In this document: positions 7,718 through 17,258 of the stretch, piece by piece
Layout: each line of letters begins with the position of its first letter
How positions within the stretch are numbered: the stretch's first letter is position 1
Origin: a virus
Direction: 5' to 3' (one strand)
Length of the DNA: 42,738 nucleotides
IMG/VR virus record: IMGVR_UViG_3300010371_000055
Coordinates: 1 to 42,738 of that record
The notes under the pieces: model-generated
Database searches by the model: none
What the model saw: only the letters and a program-made list of their open reading frames with translations
What the model was told of the DNA's origin: nothing
Position numbers and translations under genes: made by a program

Positions 7718-8235
7718 AATCAATACCCGGATATGAAGGCCGTTATTCCATCACAGATGACGGGCAGATTTATTGTCACCGGAGGAAAGATTCAATGAAT
7801 CGGGTCAAGTGGGGGATGTTCATGTGCCAGAAAACGACCCGGACTGGTTACAGGATAATCGGGTTAAGAGACGCGACTGGGAAAAAGAGATTTCATCCTA
7901 TTCACCGTCTAGTGGCACAAGCGTATGTGGGAGACGTTAAAAACCGAGTTGTGGATCACATTGATGGCAACTTGGAGAATAACCATGCATCGAATCTACG
8001 TTTGTGCGACTCATCCCAGAATCAAGGGAATCGTAAATTGAGCAGGAATAACACTTCCGGATTTAAAGGTGTGTGTTGGCAGAACCAGATGAAGAAATGG
8101 CAGATGTCCTGCCGAATCAACGGCTCTCGGCGTTATAGTTGGCACGATACGAAAGAAGAGGCGGCCCGAGCCTATGACACTGTGGCTATTGAGGCTCATG
8201 GTGAATTTGCCCGCGTGAACTTTCCCAGGTCCTAA
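7696..8235 (+). CDS. HNH homing endonuclease (NUMOD4-HNH-AP2)
   Basis: 179 residues with three recognisable parts. WVKSIPGYEGRYSITDDG is a NUMOD4 DNA-binding motif (residues 6-23). HRLVAQAYVGD, then VVDHIDGNLENNHASNLR is the HNH_3 nuclease core. SGFKGVCWQNQMKKW to ARVNFP is an AP2-type DNA-binding domain. Free-standing homing nucleases of this architecture cut related phage genomes that lack the gene and so spread themselves. It begins with GTG inside the last codons of tail tube A and ends one base into the tail tube B start (TAATG). Its base composition looks more AT-rich than its neighbours, consistent with recent arrival. No intron boundaries were seen. Confidence 0.92.
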   Translation: MVKDGWVKSIPGYEGRYSITDDGQIYCHRRKDSMNRVKWGMFMCQKTTRTGYRIIGLRDATGKKRFHPIHRLVAQAYVGDVKNRVVDHIDGNLENNHASNLRLCDSSQNQGNRKLSRNNTSGFKGVCWQNQMKKWQMSCRINGSRRYSWHDTKEEAARAYDTVAIEAHGEFARVNFPRS

Positions 8236-11200
8236 TGTCGAAGTTCGTTCACCAGACAACCTCGTTCTCCGGGGGGGAGACTTCTCCCAAGGTTGACGCT
8301 CGGGTAGATCAGGCGAAGTACAATTCGTGGCTTCGTCAGTGTCAGAACATGGTCCCGTACAAGACTGGGGGGCTAACGCGGGCCATAGGGACAAAGTACG
8401 TCGCCTCGGCCAAGCTCAAGAATACGGTCGGACACAACTACTGCGCTAACCTTCTCAAGTTCATCTTCGACCCGAATGTCACCTTCGCCTTGGAGTTCGG
8501 GCATGAGTACATCCGGTTCTACTCGAATGAGCAGCAGGTCACGATCAACTCAGCCCCCCTCTGGATCACAGGAACAACGTATGCACAGGGGGCTTTCGTC
8601 GAAGACCCTGGGGACGGAAACAATATCTATTACGCCATCTTGCCCGGTACGAGCACGACGCAGCCGCACGCGGCCCCGAGCCAATGGGTGAAGCAGAACA
8701 TCTACGAAGTTCCGAGCCCTTACTCGGCTGATGCTGGTCCTTCCGGTTCGATCTTCGACACCGATGTTTTCCAAATCCAGCCCTGCCAGATCAACGACAT
8801 CATCTACATCGTCCACCCTGAATATCCGCCGTACAAGCTCTCACGGTTCGGGGATACGGATTGGACAATGCAGGAGGTCGAATTTCTCACTCCAGCCCTC
8901 CTCGATCAGAACTCAAGTGACATCACCCTCACGCCGAACGCTCTGATCGGAAACGGGATTTTGGTTCAGGCCAACGCACCTGCCTGGGTGGCATCGCAGT
9001 TCTACACCTTGGCAAACTCGGTTGAGGTGAGCGGCATCATCTACAATTGCATCGTTACGAATGTCTCCGGGTCCACCTTCGCCGCCGACTACGCCTTGGG
9101 ATATTGGCAGAAGGTCGGCATTTTCAACCCGCAGCACGACGGTTCGACCTGGCAGTATTCGGTCCTTCGCCAGTCGGCCTCGGTTCAAATCGTTGGAGAT
9201 GTGAACTTGGGATTTCCCTTGGCTGATCCGAACGCGATTCAGGAGTCCGATCCGCTTCAGATTCTTGGTAACTACGAGGTTCACACCTACGGAGTGTGGT
9301 CGGCGACAATCCAGATTTTGAGGTCGTTGGATGGGGGGATAACCTACGATACGGTTTACAACTTCACCGGATTGAGTGACCGGAACGCGGATATTCAGGG
9401 CAACGCTCCTCAACTCGGTATCTACAAGATCGCCATTTCCAACAATAGCGCACCCACCAATCCTGGGGCCACAGCGCCCCGAGTCGTCTTGGAGGCTGAC
9501 AACGGATTTCTATCCGGTCTCTTCGAGATCACGAACGTAGGCATCGCGGACGCCTCGGCCATGATTAACGGGGATGTGTACCAAATCCTGACCTTGGGAA
9601 CTACGAATTGGTCAGCCTTGGGGGCTGGAAACAACGCATTTGTCGGAGAGATTTTCGTTTACAACGGTTCGGCGGTGACGGGCTCAGGAGGGCAGGTGAC
9701 CAACCCGTATTTGGCTCAAGCGAACGTCGTCACCCAATTGAGCGACAGCAACCCCTTATCTCCTGCATGGGTCAATGGGACGAGCTACACCGCGAGCCAA
9801 AACGTCAGTTACAACTTCATCAACTACGAGGCAATCAACAACGTGCCGAGTGATGGCGTGCCTCCACCTCAAGACCCGACGAATTGGGGAACGGTGCAGC
9901 CGGGCGGATCGGAGTATTGGGCAGAGGGAGCATGGTCGGAGTATCGGGGCTATCCCCAGGCCATCACCTCGTTTCAGCAGAGAATGTGGTACGCCGCTTC
10001 CGGTTTCCAACCGCAGAGGATTTGGGGGACGGTCACGAATGACATCGAAAACTTCGCCTTGGGGGATCAGACCTTGGCGACGGATGGATTGGCCTTCGAC
10101 CTGAACGCTCCGACAAGGGGCTCGATTCTCTGGCTCACCGCTCAGTCGGATTTGTTCGCCGGGCTCATGGGCGCAGAGTGGGTTATCAATTCCGGTTCCG
10201 TCAACTCGTCGGGTGGGGGTACTGGTTCAGCAATTACGCCTTCAGCCCTGAACGCGGTGGAGCAGGGGACGTATGGCTCGGCCCCCTTCGTCATTCCTGC
10301 CATCGTCGGAAATGCGGTGTTCTTCGTCCAGCGGCAGGCTGACGCCATCCGGCAAATGTTCTTCTCGGTTTACACGGCGAAGTACATGAGTTCGGACCTT
10401 ACGACGCAGGCCGATCACTTGTTCTCTTCGGGCATCGTCAAGATCGACTACCAGACGCGGTGGAGGCATCAGGGTATGCTTTGGGCCCTGACGCAGCAGG
10501 GGTCGTTGTGCGGCCTCACCTACGACTTGGATCAAGAGGTTTTCGGATGGTGCCGAAGGCTGACAGGGACCGGACAATTCGCGGCCCCCGGCGTCCCGCT
10601 ACTGAATGACAACGGATTCGAGTCGTTGGCTATTATCCCCGGAACAAACAATTCCGACGATCAGGTTTGGGTGGTTGCGAACCGCCTCATCAATGGGGTG
10701 CAGACCCGCTACATCGAACTCGTCAACCCAAACAATTGGGAGGAGACGTTTTCAGGTGCGCCAAATCCTCCGGCTCCTTCTTTGGCCGATGCGTACTACT
10801 TGGACTCTGGGACCACGATTGCGAGCCCCGGAAGTCTGACGCTGACGGCAGCCCTACCTTGGCTCCCTGGTCGGTACGTGTACGGGTTGGCGGACGGAAA
10901 CGGATTCGGCCCACTTCTCGTTGGGAATGACGGGACAATCATCCTGCCGAACAATATCCCCACAACCGTCACGAAAGTTCAGGTTGGTCTCCCGATCCTA
11001 TACTACGGCCAGCCGATGCGCTTCGATTCGAGTATGACGGCGGGGAACTTGCAGGCCCGAACGAAGCAGGTGGCGGATTGGTACGTCAGACTTTGGAACT
11101 CATCTGGCGGGCTCTTGAGCAACGGAACCACAACCTATCCCTATTGGGTGGCGAGCACAGCCTACGTTCCGGGCAACTGCGTCATCAGCGATCAGACGCA

Positions 11201-11501
11201 GGGAGCCTTCATGTGCGTCATCGCGTACAGCGGGATTGTGGACCCGAGTTTGGAGCCTACGTCTTGGATTTCGATTCCCGTCCCTTCCTATCAGGCCCCA
11301 CAGGCGATTCCGTACACGAAAAACGCGAATTACCCCTTTGCCATCCCGACCTTCGTTGCGAGCCCGACCGACTTCCGTTTGCCCACAGCCTTGCAGCCTT
11401 CTCCAGATCACGACCCCAAAGTCATCCTCACGGGCAATGACGCGCTGCCGTTGACCGTGCTCGGTCTCTTCGTCAAGATGGACCTCATATCCCAGCCGTG
11501 A
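8235..11501 (+). CDS. Tail tubular protein B (T7 gp12-like) with inserted binding modules
   Basis: 1,088 residues, well above the roughly 800 of T7 gp12. The opening (TTSFSGGETSPKVDARVDQAKYNSWLRQCQNM, cited in parts: FSGGETSPKVDARVD and CQNMVPYKTGGLTRAIGTKY) is the gp12-like 'f..GE.sp...gR.D...Y..g...l.N......Gg...RpGt.yv' signature. Later blocks RMWYAASGFQPQRIWGT, DGLAFDLNAP, GAEWVIN and WALTQQGSLCGLTYD match the beta-propeller part. The excess length comes partly from four modules at about residues 108-155, 247-296, 508-556 and 968-1015, each with the W....Y..G..V...Y.C...SG...P......W pattern. It forms the tail nozzle below tail tube A. The stop overlaps the next gene (GTGA). Confidence 0.88.
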   Translation: MSKFVHQTTSFSGGETSPKVDARVDQAKYNSWLRQCQNMVPYKTGGLTRAIGTKYVASAKLKNTVGHNYCANLLKFIFDPNVTFALEFGHEYIRFYSNEQQVTINSAPLWITGTTYAQGAFVEDPGDGNNIYYAILPGTSTTQPHAAPSQWVKQNIYEVPSPYSADAGPSGSIFDTDVFQIQPCQINDIIYIVHPEYPPYKLSRFGDTDWTMQEVEFLTPALLDQNSSDITLTPNALIGNGILVQANAPAWVASQFYTLANSVEVSGIIYNCIVTNVSGSTFAADYALGYWQKVGIFNPQHDGSTWQYSVLRQSASVQIVGDVNLGFPLADPNAIQESDPLQILGNYEVHTYGVWSATIQILRSLDGGITYDTVYNFTGLSDRNADIQGNAPQLGIYKIAISNNSAPTNPGATAPRVVLEADNGFLSGLFEITNVGIADASAMINGDVYQILTLGTTNWSALGAGNNAFVGEIFVYNGSAVTGSGGQVTNPYLAQANVVTQLSDSNPLSPAWVNGTSYTASQNVSYNFINYEAINNVPSDGVPPPQDPTNWGTVQPGGSEYWAEGAWSEYRGYPQAITSFQQRMWYAASGFQPQRIWGTVTNDIENFALGDQTLATDGLAFDLNAPTRGSILWLTAQSDLFAGLMGAEWVINSGSVNSSGGGTGSAITPSALNAVEQGTYGSAPFVIPAIVGNAVFFVQRQADAIRQMFFSVYTAKYMSSDLTTQADHLFSSGIVKIDYQTRWRHQGMLWALTQQGSLCGLTYDLDQEVFGWCRRLTGTGQFAAPGVPLLNDNGFESLAIIPGTNNSDDQVWVVANRLINGVQTRYIELVNPNNWEETFSGAPNPPAPSLADAYYLDSGTTIASPGSLTLTAALPWLPGRYVYGLADGNGFGPLLVGNDGTIILPNNIPTTVTKVQVGLPILYYGQPMRFDSSMTAGNLQARTKQVADWYVRLWNSSGGLLSNGTTTYPYWVASTAYVPGNCVISDQTQGAFMCVIAYSGIVDPSLEPTSWISIPVPSYQAPQAIPYTKNANYPFAIPTFVASPTDFRLPTALQPSPDHDPKVILTGNDALPLTVLGLFVKMDLISQP

Positions 11502-11923
11502 CCGTCCGCCGACTCAACTTGGAAAGCGAATATCCCATGATTGAAAAGTGGTGGACGGACCGAGGCTCGACCGCTCCCCAGCAATGCCTTTTGCCTCCGG
11601 TGGGGGTTGTCAGCGAATTGGAGCACATCCCGATTGCGTGCGCCTTCCTCTATCAGGTCCAGTTCGTTCCCATTGGAATTGTGGAGTGGGAGTGCACGAA
11701 CCCGGATATTTCTTCGGCCCTGCTACGTCTTCGAGGACTGAACAAGGTGTTCGACTTCTTCGAGACCTTTTGCGCCGATCAGGGCATCAAGACCATCTTC
11801 TCCTGGGTTGCTAAGGGTAGGGGGGATGGACGGTTATTGGCCGGCCGTCATTGGGTGAAGTGCGAAGGCGAGCGGCACGAACTGATGGCGTTTTCAGTGA
11901 AGGAGGAAGCGTGCCTGCCATAA
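11498..11923 (+). CDS. GNAT-like acetyltransferase homologue
   Basis: 141 residues. The pattern 'R.L......l..WW..RG....P...LP..G.v.e....p.a.aFLY.......ie' with IGIVEWECTNPDISSALLRLRGL matches the GNAT-fold proteins that many podovirus-like phages encode beside tail tube B. FDFFETFCADQGIKTIFSWV would be the later helix-strand pair, and GRHWVKCEGERHELMAFSV the last strands. Acetyl-CoA-dependent transfer is the family reaction, but the pyrophosphate-binding loop is not clear, so activity is uncertain. The GTG start overlaps the tail tube B stop; the end overlaps the next gene by 13 bp, including that gene's AAGGAGG ribosome site. Confidence 0.6.
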   Translation: MTVRRLNLESEYPMIEKWWTDRGSTAPQQCLLPPVGVVSELEHIPIACAFLYQVQFVPIGIVEWECTNPDISSALLRLRGLNKVFDFFETFCADQGIKTIFSWVAKGRGDGRLLAGRHWVKCEGERHELMAFSVKEEACLP

Positions 11924-12411
11924 TCCCAGTCCTCGCCGTCGCTTCCCTGGCGACAACTGCCTACGGGGCCTACGAACAAAAGAAGGCGGGGGATGCAGCC
12001 GCCCAGGTCGATACGGCCACAGCGGCCTACAACGCGAAGTACGACCAAGCCCTTTCCGAGCAGTTGGACGCGGACACGATTGCGAACATCGAAACCGAAC
12101 GGAGGAACGATGCGGTGTACCTTTCCAAGCAGGAAGCGGGCTATGCTTCGGCGGGAGTCCTGGCTACAACCGGAAGCCCGTTGGATGCCCAGATCACGAA
12201 CGTAGGGAGGATGGAGCAGAACTTGCAGCAGCAATGGGTGAACGCCCAGCAGCAGGAGCAGGCGTATGCCTCCCAAACCAAGGCCGGGCTTGCCTACGGT
12301 GCCGCCCAAGCCCAATCCGACCGCATCTCAGGCTCAATCGCTTTGCTCAACGGGGGTGCGAAACTGATTGGAATGGGTGTGCAGGACGTTCAAAGCGGAG
12401 TCTTTAAATAA
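11911..12411 (+). CDS. Internal virion protein (T7 gp14-like)
   Basis: 166 residues from GTG at 11911, chosen because a perfect AAGGAGG lies at the right distance upstream. The N-terminus PAIIPVLAVASLATTAYGAYEQKKA is hydrophobic and then helical. The rest is Ala/Gln-rich coiled coil (ETERRNDAVYLSKQEAGYASAGVLATTGSPLDAQ). 'A..RA..A.sGV...GSPL' followed by Gln-rich helices is the usual pattern of gp14-like internal core proteins, which leave the head with the DNA and help form the channel across the cell envelope. It is followed at once by two more ejection-type proteins. Confidence 0.7.
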   Translation: MPAIIPVLAVASLATTAYGAYEQKKAGDAAAQVDTATAAYNAKYDQALSEQLDADTIANIETERRNDAVYLSKQEAGYASAGVLATTGSPLDAQITNVGRMEQNLQQQWVNAQQQEQAYASQTKAGLAYGAAQAQSDRISGSIALLNGGAKLIGMGVQDVQSGVFK

Positions 12412-12412
12412 C

Positions 12413-13861
12413 ATGGCCCTCCCCATTGTCCAAGGTTCGATGGTCGAAACTCCGGTTGGCGGGACCAAGCTCGATGTCGGCCCACTCCGTGAGGCAGCAC
12501 TTGCCCCTGGCCGTTTCGCTGCCGCTCTCGGTCAGGACGTTGGTGGGCTTTTCCAAGACCTCTCCCAGCAGATTCAGGAGACCCGGAACCAAAAGAAGGT
12601 GTTCGATGCGGATATTGCGATGCGGACGGCGAAGAACAACTTCGTCGATGAGCTCACTAAGAACCCGCAGTTGGCCCGAGATCCCGGCACTTGGGTTCCC
12701 GAATGGCAGAAACGGAGCCAGGAGGTCTCCGACAAGATTCTTTCCCAGGATGGTCTGGGGCCTGTCCTGAAGAATCACCTTCAGCAGATGTCGGGAGTGT
12801 GGACGTTGGATTCGACTTCAGAAATCAGGACGCAGGCTCTACGGCGCGAGGTGGCGGATACGAGGAAGTCAGGGATAGCAGCCGCTAACATGGCGATACA
12901 GCAGGGGCAACCCGATCAGGCCATTGCGGCCTACAAGGCAATGGGGGAGAAAGGCGTGTTAGGCCCGAAGACTGTCGATGCGCTGATTCGCCAAGTCCCG
13001 ATGCAGATCGCAGAGGGGAAGGCCAACATGCTTATTGCCATCCATCCCATCGGTGCGCCGGATGAGATTCGGAAACTGGAGGGGCAGATGCCGCCGAACA
13101 AGTTTCGTTCCGCCTTGCGGCTGGCCGAGCAGGAGCAGGCCCGCGCCCAGGTCGATAACGCGGAAAAACTCTCAGGGATGGTGGATGACAGCCCTCTTCA
13201 TTCGATTGACCCGAAGATGCTGACCGCTTGGCGGGACAATAAAAACATCAACGCCTTCCAGTACGAGCGCATCCAGTCGCGGATCAAATCCTACGAGAAA
13301 GCCCAGGCGAAGGAGCACAACATACAGGAGAGGTCCGATTACAATGAGGCGATGATGCGGGCCGACCATCCTCCGACCGATGGAACGGATTTGAAGGAAT
13401 GGGCGGCGGACGTGAAATCCCAGGGGCTTGGGTGGACGAACCCGGCCTACCGAAGGCAACTGAATCAGTACGTGGACCGCAAAGTCGATCACGTCATCAA
13501 GACCGGTCACTCCTTTGAGAGCCAAGTCGAGCGGGACATTTTCGGACGGATGGGGAGGGAGCCTTTGGACCCTGAGGGCTACCGGATCAAGGCTGTCACA
13601 CGGAAACTAGGGACGGGCGATTACCAGATTTCCGATGAGGACTTCGCCAAGCAGTTTCCAGGCAAGACCCGTTCGGATGTGGTTCGATCGGCTCAGTCGG
13701 TTCAGGCCGAGAGATACGACAAGATGCGCCAGTGGTTCGCGGACCATAAGGAAAAGGGGGTAACGGAGAAGGAGGCCGAGGAGTACCGGCAAAGCCTCTA
13801 CCGCCCCGCCATCGAAAAGACAGTGAGCGACGCGATTGACGCCGCCATAGGCACCCCATGA
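12413..13861 (+). CDS. Internal virion (ejection) protein
   Basis: 482 residues, nearly all helical and charged. The ATG at 12413 begins ALPIVQGSMVETPVGGTKLD, a proline-containing start like other gp15-type proteins. The region QQGQPDQAIAAYKAMGEKGVLG looks like a TPR-like helical pair. No catalytic motif was seen. Position between the gp14-like protein and the 1,093-residue protein, as in the T7 core genes 14-15-16, is the main reason for the call. Its stop overlaps the start of the next gene (ATGA). Confidence 0.65.
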   Translation: MALPIVQGSMVETPVGGTKLDVGPLREAALAPGRFAAALGQDVGGLFQDLSQQIQETRNQKKVFDADIAMRTAKNNFVDELTKNPQLARDPGTWVPEWQKRSQEVSDKILSQDGLGPVLKNHLQQMSGVWTLDSTSEIRTQALRREVADTRKSGIAAANMAIQQGQPDQAIAAYKAMGEKGVLGPKTVDALIRQVPMQIAEGKANMLIAIHPIGAPDEIRKLEGQMPPNKFRSALRLAEQEQARAQVDNAEKLSGMVDDSPLHSIDPKMLTAWRDNKNINAFQYERIQSRIKSYEKAQAKEHNIQERSDYNEAMMRADHPPTDGTDLKEWAADVKSQGLGWTNPAYRRQLNQYVDRKVDHVIKTGHSFESQVERDIFGRMGREPLDPEGYRIKAVTRKLGTGDYQISDEDFAKQFPGKTRSDVVRSAQSVQAERYDKMRQWFADHKEKGVTEKEAEEYRQSLYRPAIEKTVSDAIDAAIGTP

Positions 13862-16800
13862 GCCAAGCCGCCCCGGTTGCGGAACCCCCTGCAAAGGCCC
13901 AGGAAGGCCCCCAGGATGCCCCAGGATCGGTTATTTCCCCCCAAGGCATCTCCGATGCCTCCCCGAACTGGAAAACCCTTTATGGGGGCTTACAGGGGCT
14001 CGACGACAGGGTTTCATCCCAATTACGCCAATCATTTGCATTACTAGACCATAACTCGGAAGACCCGAAGGAGGCTCGGGCGAGGGCGATCAACCAAAAC
14101 TTCATCACCCGTCAGTTACAGGGACACCTCGATCCTGACTTGATCCGGGGGAACTGGGAAGCGGTTAAGTCAGCGTGGGCCAAGAAGAAGCTGGGGCTCG
14201 ACCAAAAGCAGATTTCAGATACCGAGCTTTACGGTCAGATTGCCAAGTCCTTTGCGCCCGAGACTGAGGAGCCTGCCGCTCAGAAAGACCCCTGGGGACT
14301 CCTGAAAACCGCCCTCATCCTCACCGGACGGATGGCCGCTCACTGGCACCAGACGATAGGGAGCGTTCCCTTGGTCAACTTGCCGGATGCGCCGGTCAAC
14401 GAGTTGCCGAATATTCCGTTGCCTGACCCTTTCCCGGCAGGACTGACTGCGAAGGAAATGGGGTACGCCTGGAATATCCTCAAGCCCCAGATCGAAGGTC
14501 TGGAGACCCCGGAGAGCTTGGGGACGATGGGGGCTTTTGGTGTTCTCGGCAAGGGTGCTGAGATGGGGTCGAAGGTCGCAGCCGTTGCCTTAAAGGGGAT
14601 GTCGGGAGTTTTCACGGCGGTCATGGCGAAGGCGGCGAAGGATGGGGCTGAGAATATCGCAAAGGTCCGCGCCGATCCGAACCATACCACGATGGATGTT
14701 GCGAGGGCTTATGCGAGCGAGGCCGGAAACGTCTTTGGCGCGTTGGCGGGGGCGGTCGGGATACTGCATGGCGTGTCACCAAAATCGGTTTCAGCGATTA
14801 AGGATGCCCCAATCGAAGAGGTTCCAAACATCCTCCATGAAGAGGCGGCGAAAACCAAAGACCCGGTTGAGAAAGCGGCCATCGTCAACGCGGCCCAGGA
14901 GGTTCAGAAGGTGGCAGCGGAGAACGAAACCCCACCTCCCGAAGAACCGAAGACACAGCCTACCGTACCATCCGAAGAAGGGAAGGTCGAGCAGCCAAAG
15001 GCTGAACCGCCGGCGGAAAGACCGGGTTTGTTGGTGGGGATCAAGAACGCCGTCGTCGATGAGGAAATGTCCAAGATGGGGCTGGAGCCAGCCGAACACG
15101 GCGAGAGTCTTTCGTGGGAACAAGCCAAGGCTGACGCCGATGCGAAGTTGGCTGCCGATCCCTTCGCCGGCCAAAAACTCGTTCAATCATTGGCTGATAA
15201 ACCGAGACCGATCACAGGCCAGGAAGACGCATTGCTCTTGTCCGAAGTGAACCGCCTGAAGCTGGAGAGGCAAGACGCCGAGGATGCCCTGATCCAGGCC
15301 AAGAAGGCCGGGGACGAGGATGCCCAGGCCGAAGCCAATATCCGCATCGCCAAGGCGCGAGATGACTTTGCCAAGGCCGAGGAAACCGCAACGAAAGTCG
15401 GCACTCCCCAGGCGCAAGGCTTGGCACTTCGCCGGATGATGATGAGGGAGGACTATTCGATTGCCTCGATGGAGAAGCAGTTGGCGGCCGAAACCCCAGA
15501 TGGGAAGTTGACGCCTGAGCAGATGGATCAGGTGCGAGATCTATCGAAGCAGATTCGGGATACAGGAGACGCAGCAGCGAAGCATGAGGCAAGACGTTTG
15601 GCAGCCTACAAGTCACGGCTAAAGAAACTAACGGAGGACTACGAGGAGAGGGTGAAGGAGGGGAAGCTCGGGCCGAAACCGAAGGCTCCACCGATCAAAC
15701 TCGACCTCGAAGGCGAACTCCTGAAGGCCGCACACGAACGGGCTAAGAACGAGTTTAAAAACGCCGTCTTCGCAGAGAGGATGAAGAACCGATCTTTCTA
15801 CGAAAAGGGGTTCAACAAGTTGGTGAAGTGGAGGAGGGGGTTTCTCCTGTCCTCTCCCGTAACTCTGGGAAAGCTGACCGCCGCCGCGATCTGGCGCATG
15901 GGTTCCACCGCAGCCGAGGAAGGTGTTGGGACCGCCTTATCCAAGGTGCCGGGCATTTCTAAGGTGTCCGAGCAGGCCCCTCGTTACGGCGCTGTCAACG
16001 TGGATGCCGAGGCCGCCGCCATTACCCAGCAGTTCACCCAAGGGATGAAGGATGCATGGGATCTCCTGAAGACCGGAGCCAGCAACCTCGATATGCTCTA
16101 CGGTCGGGGAAAAGACCCGGCTGTGGCCGAAGGGGATCGAATCGACCGATCCGTCCTCGACTTCTTCGGGCAGATTCACGGCGCATTAAAGGCTCCGATC
16201 AAGCGGGCCGAGTTCGCCCGTTCCTTCCAAAAGCGCGTTGCCTTCGCCATACGTCATGGGGTCGATGCCTCGAATCCCCTGGTTCAGACCCGGATCGCTG
16301 TCGAAGCCTATAAGGATGCGAACCGGGCGATCTTCCTTCAGGACAATACGATTTCGGAGTTCTTCAAAAGAGGATCTTCGGCGCTCGGTCCAACCGGCAC
16401 GGCAGCGATGAAACTTCTTCTCCCCATCGTCAAAGTCCCGACGAACATCGTTGCCGAGAGTTTCGAGTACGCGACCGGACTTGGCACCGGATCATGGCGG
16501 TTGGCGAAAGCGTTGAAGGCCGGAACCGCAACCTTGGCCCCTGAGCAGGCCGATCTCATCATGCGGAATCTCCAGAAGGGATCACTCGGAGCCGCCGCTC
16601 TGCTCCTCGGCTACTTCAACGCGGACAAGGTGGGAGGGTACTACCAAGCCGGCCAGAAGCGGAAACAGGGAGACGTGGGGATCGGAAACGTCAAAGTCTT
16701 CGGCCATGAGATTCCGTCGTGGGCCATGCACATTCCTTTGATGGAAGTGGTGCAGCTCGGCGCGACCGTTCGGCGGGTGGCTGAATCCAAATTCAGGAAG

Positions 16801-17139
16801 AAGGACAAGGACGTTCTCGGCCTAGGGGAGGGGGTGTGGGCGGGAATCATGGGATTGGTCGATGACGTTCCCTACGTTCGGGAAGGATCCGAGGTCGGAA
16901 AGATTGCTGGAGGCGGACCCGAAGGGCGGTACGCTCGCGGTGAGTTCGCCAAGGATGTCACCGTTCCACAGATGCTTCAGTTTCTCGCAAGGCACTTCGA
17001 CAAGGACAGCAAGGGAGAGACGATCAAGCGCAAGCCGGACACTACCCTTGAGCACATCGAAACCGGAATCCCTGGCCTGCGGGAAACCGTTCCCGCCAAG
17101 AAGTCCCGCAACGTGAAGTATCGTGAGCCGCAACCATGA
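13858..17139 (+). CDS. Large internal virion (DNA ejection) protein
   Basis: 1,093 residues. The first 150 are polar and Pro/Ala-rich. Residues about 150-320 contain a helical, Gly/Ala-rich stretch (AGLTAKEMGYAWNIL; MGAFGVLGKGAEMGSKVA). A Pro/Glu linker follows (ENETPPPEEPKTQP), then a long charged coiled coil. The C-terminal third has a semi-hydrophobic block, WRRGFLLSSPVTLGKLTAA, and further amphipathic segments (GSLGAAALLLGYFNADKVG), resembling the large polyvalent or ejection proteins of podoviruses. No lytic transglycosylase catalytic motif was found. It presumably takes the gp16 role in crossing the envelope. ATGA overlaps link it to the genes on both sides. Confidence 0.65.
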   Translation: MSQAAPVAEPPAKAQEGPQDAPGSVISPQGISDASPNWKTLYGGLQGLDDRVSSQLRQSFALLDHNSEDPKEARARAINQNFITRQLQGHLDPDLIRGNWEAVKSAWAKKKLGLDQKQISDTELYGQIAKSFAPETEEPAAQKDPWGLLKTALILTGRMAAHWHQTIGSVPLVNLPDAPVNELPNIPLPDPFPAGLTAKEMGYAWNILKPQIEGLETPESLGTMGAFGVLGKGAEMGSKVAAVALKGMSGVFTAVMAKAAKDGAENIAKVRADPNHTTMDVARAYASEAGNVFGALAGAVGILHGVSPKSVSAIKDAPIEEVPNILHEEAAKTKDPVEKAAIVNAAQEVQKVAAENETPPPEEPKTQPTVPSEEGKVEQPKAEPPAERPGLLVGIKNAVVDEEMSKMGLEPAEHGESLSWEQAKADADAKLAADPFAGQKLVQSLADKPRPITGQEDALLLSEVNRLKLERQDAEDALIQAKKAGDEDAQAEANIRIAKARDDFAKAEETATKVGTPQAQGLALRRMMMREDYSIASMEKQLAAETPDGKLTPEQMDQVRDLSKQIRDTGDAAAKHEARRLAAYKSRLKKLTEDYEERVKEGKLGPKPKAPPIKLDLEGELLKAAHERAKNEFKNAVFAERMKNRSFYEKGFNKLVKWRRGFLLSSPVTLGKLTAAAIWRMGSTAAEEGVGTALSKVPGISKVSEQAPRYGAVNVDAEAAAITQQFTQGMKDAWDLLKTGASNLDMLYGRGKDPAVAEGDRIDRSVLDFFGQIHGALKAPIKRAEFARSFQKRVAFAIRHGVDASNPLVQTRIAVEAYKDANRAIFLQDNTISEFFKRGSSALGPTGTAAMKLLLPIVKVPTNIVAESFEYATGLGTGSWRLAKALKAGTATLAPEQADLIMRNLQKGSLGAAALLLGYFNADKVGGYYQAGQKRKQGDVGIGNVKVFGHEIPSWAMHIPLMEVVQLGATVRRVAESKFRKKDKDVLGLGEGVWAGIMGLVDDVPYVREGSEVGKIAGGGPEGRYARGEFAKDVTVPQMLQFLARHFDKDSKGETIKRKPDTTLEHIETGIPGLRETVPAKKSRNVKYREPQP

Positions 17140-17258
17140 TGCCCGAGGAAATCATTGAGGAGATGGAAGGGTTTCAGGAGACCGGCAATGTCGGGTGTCT
17201 CCTCCCGAACCACGCTGACCAATGCGAAGAGTCCGAACTTCCTGAAGACGATGACTGA
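17136..17258 (+). CDS. Small acidic ORF between ejection protein and ATP-grasp genes
   Basis: A 40-codon frame starting ATGATG, overlapping the ejection protein stop (ATGA) and ending within the first codons of the ATP-grasp gene (ATGACTGA). The product is very acidic, starting MMPEEIIEEMEGFQ and ending SELPEDDD. The two-sided overlap is the same arrangement as in confirmed neighbours, and it fills the only gap that would otherwise break the coupling. No homologue was recognised, and it could be just a bridging reading frame. Confidence 0.4.
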   Translation: MMPEEIIEEMEGFQETGNVGCLLPNHADQCEESELPEDDD

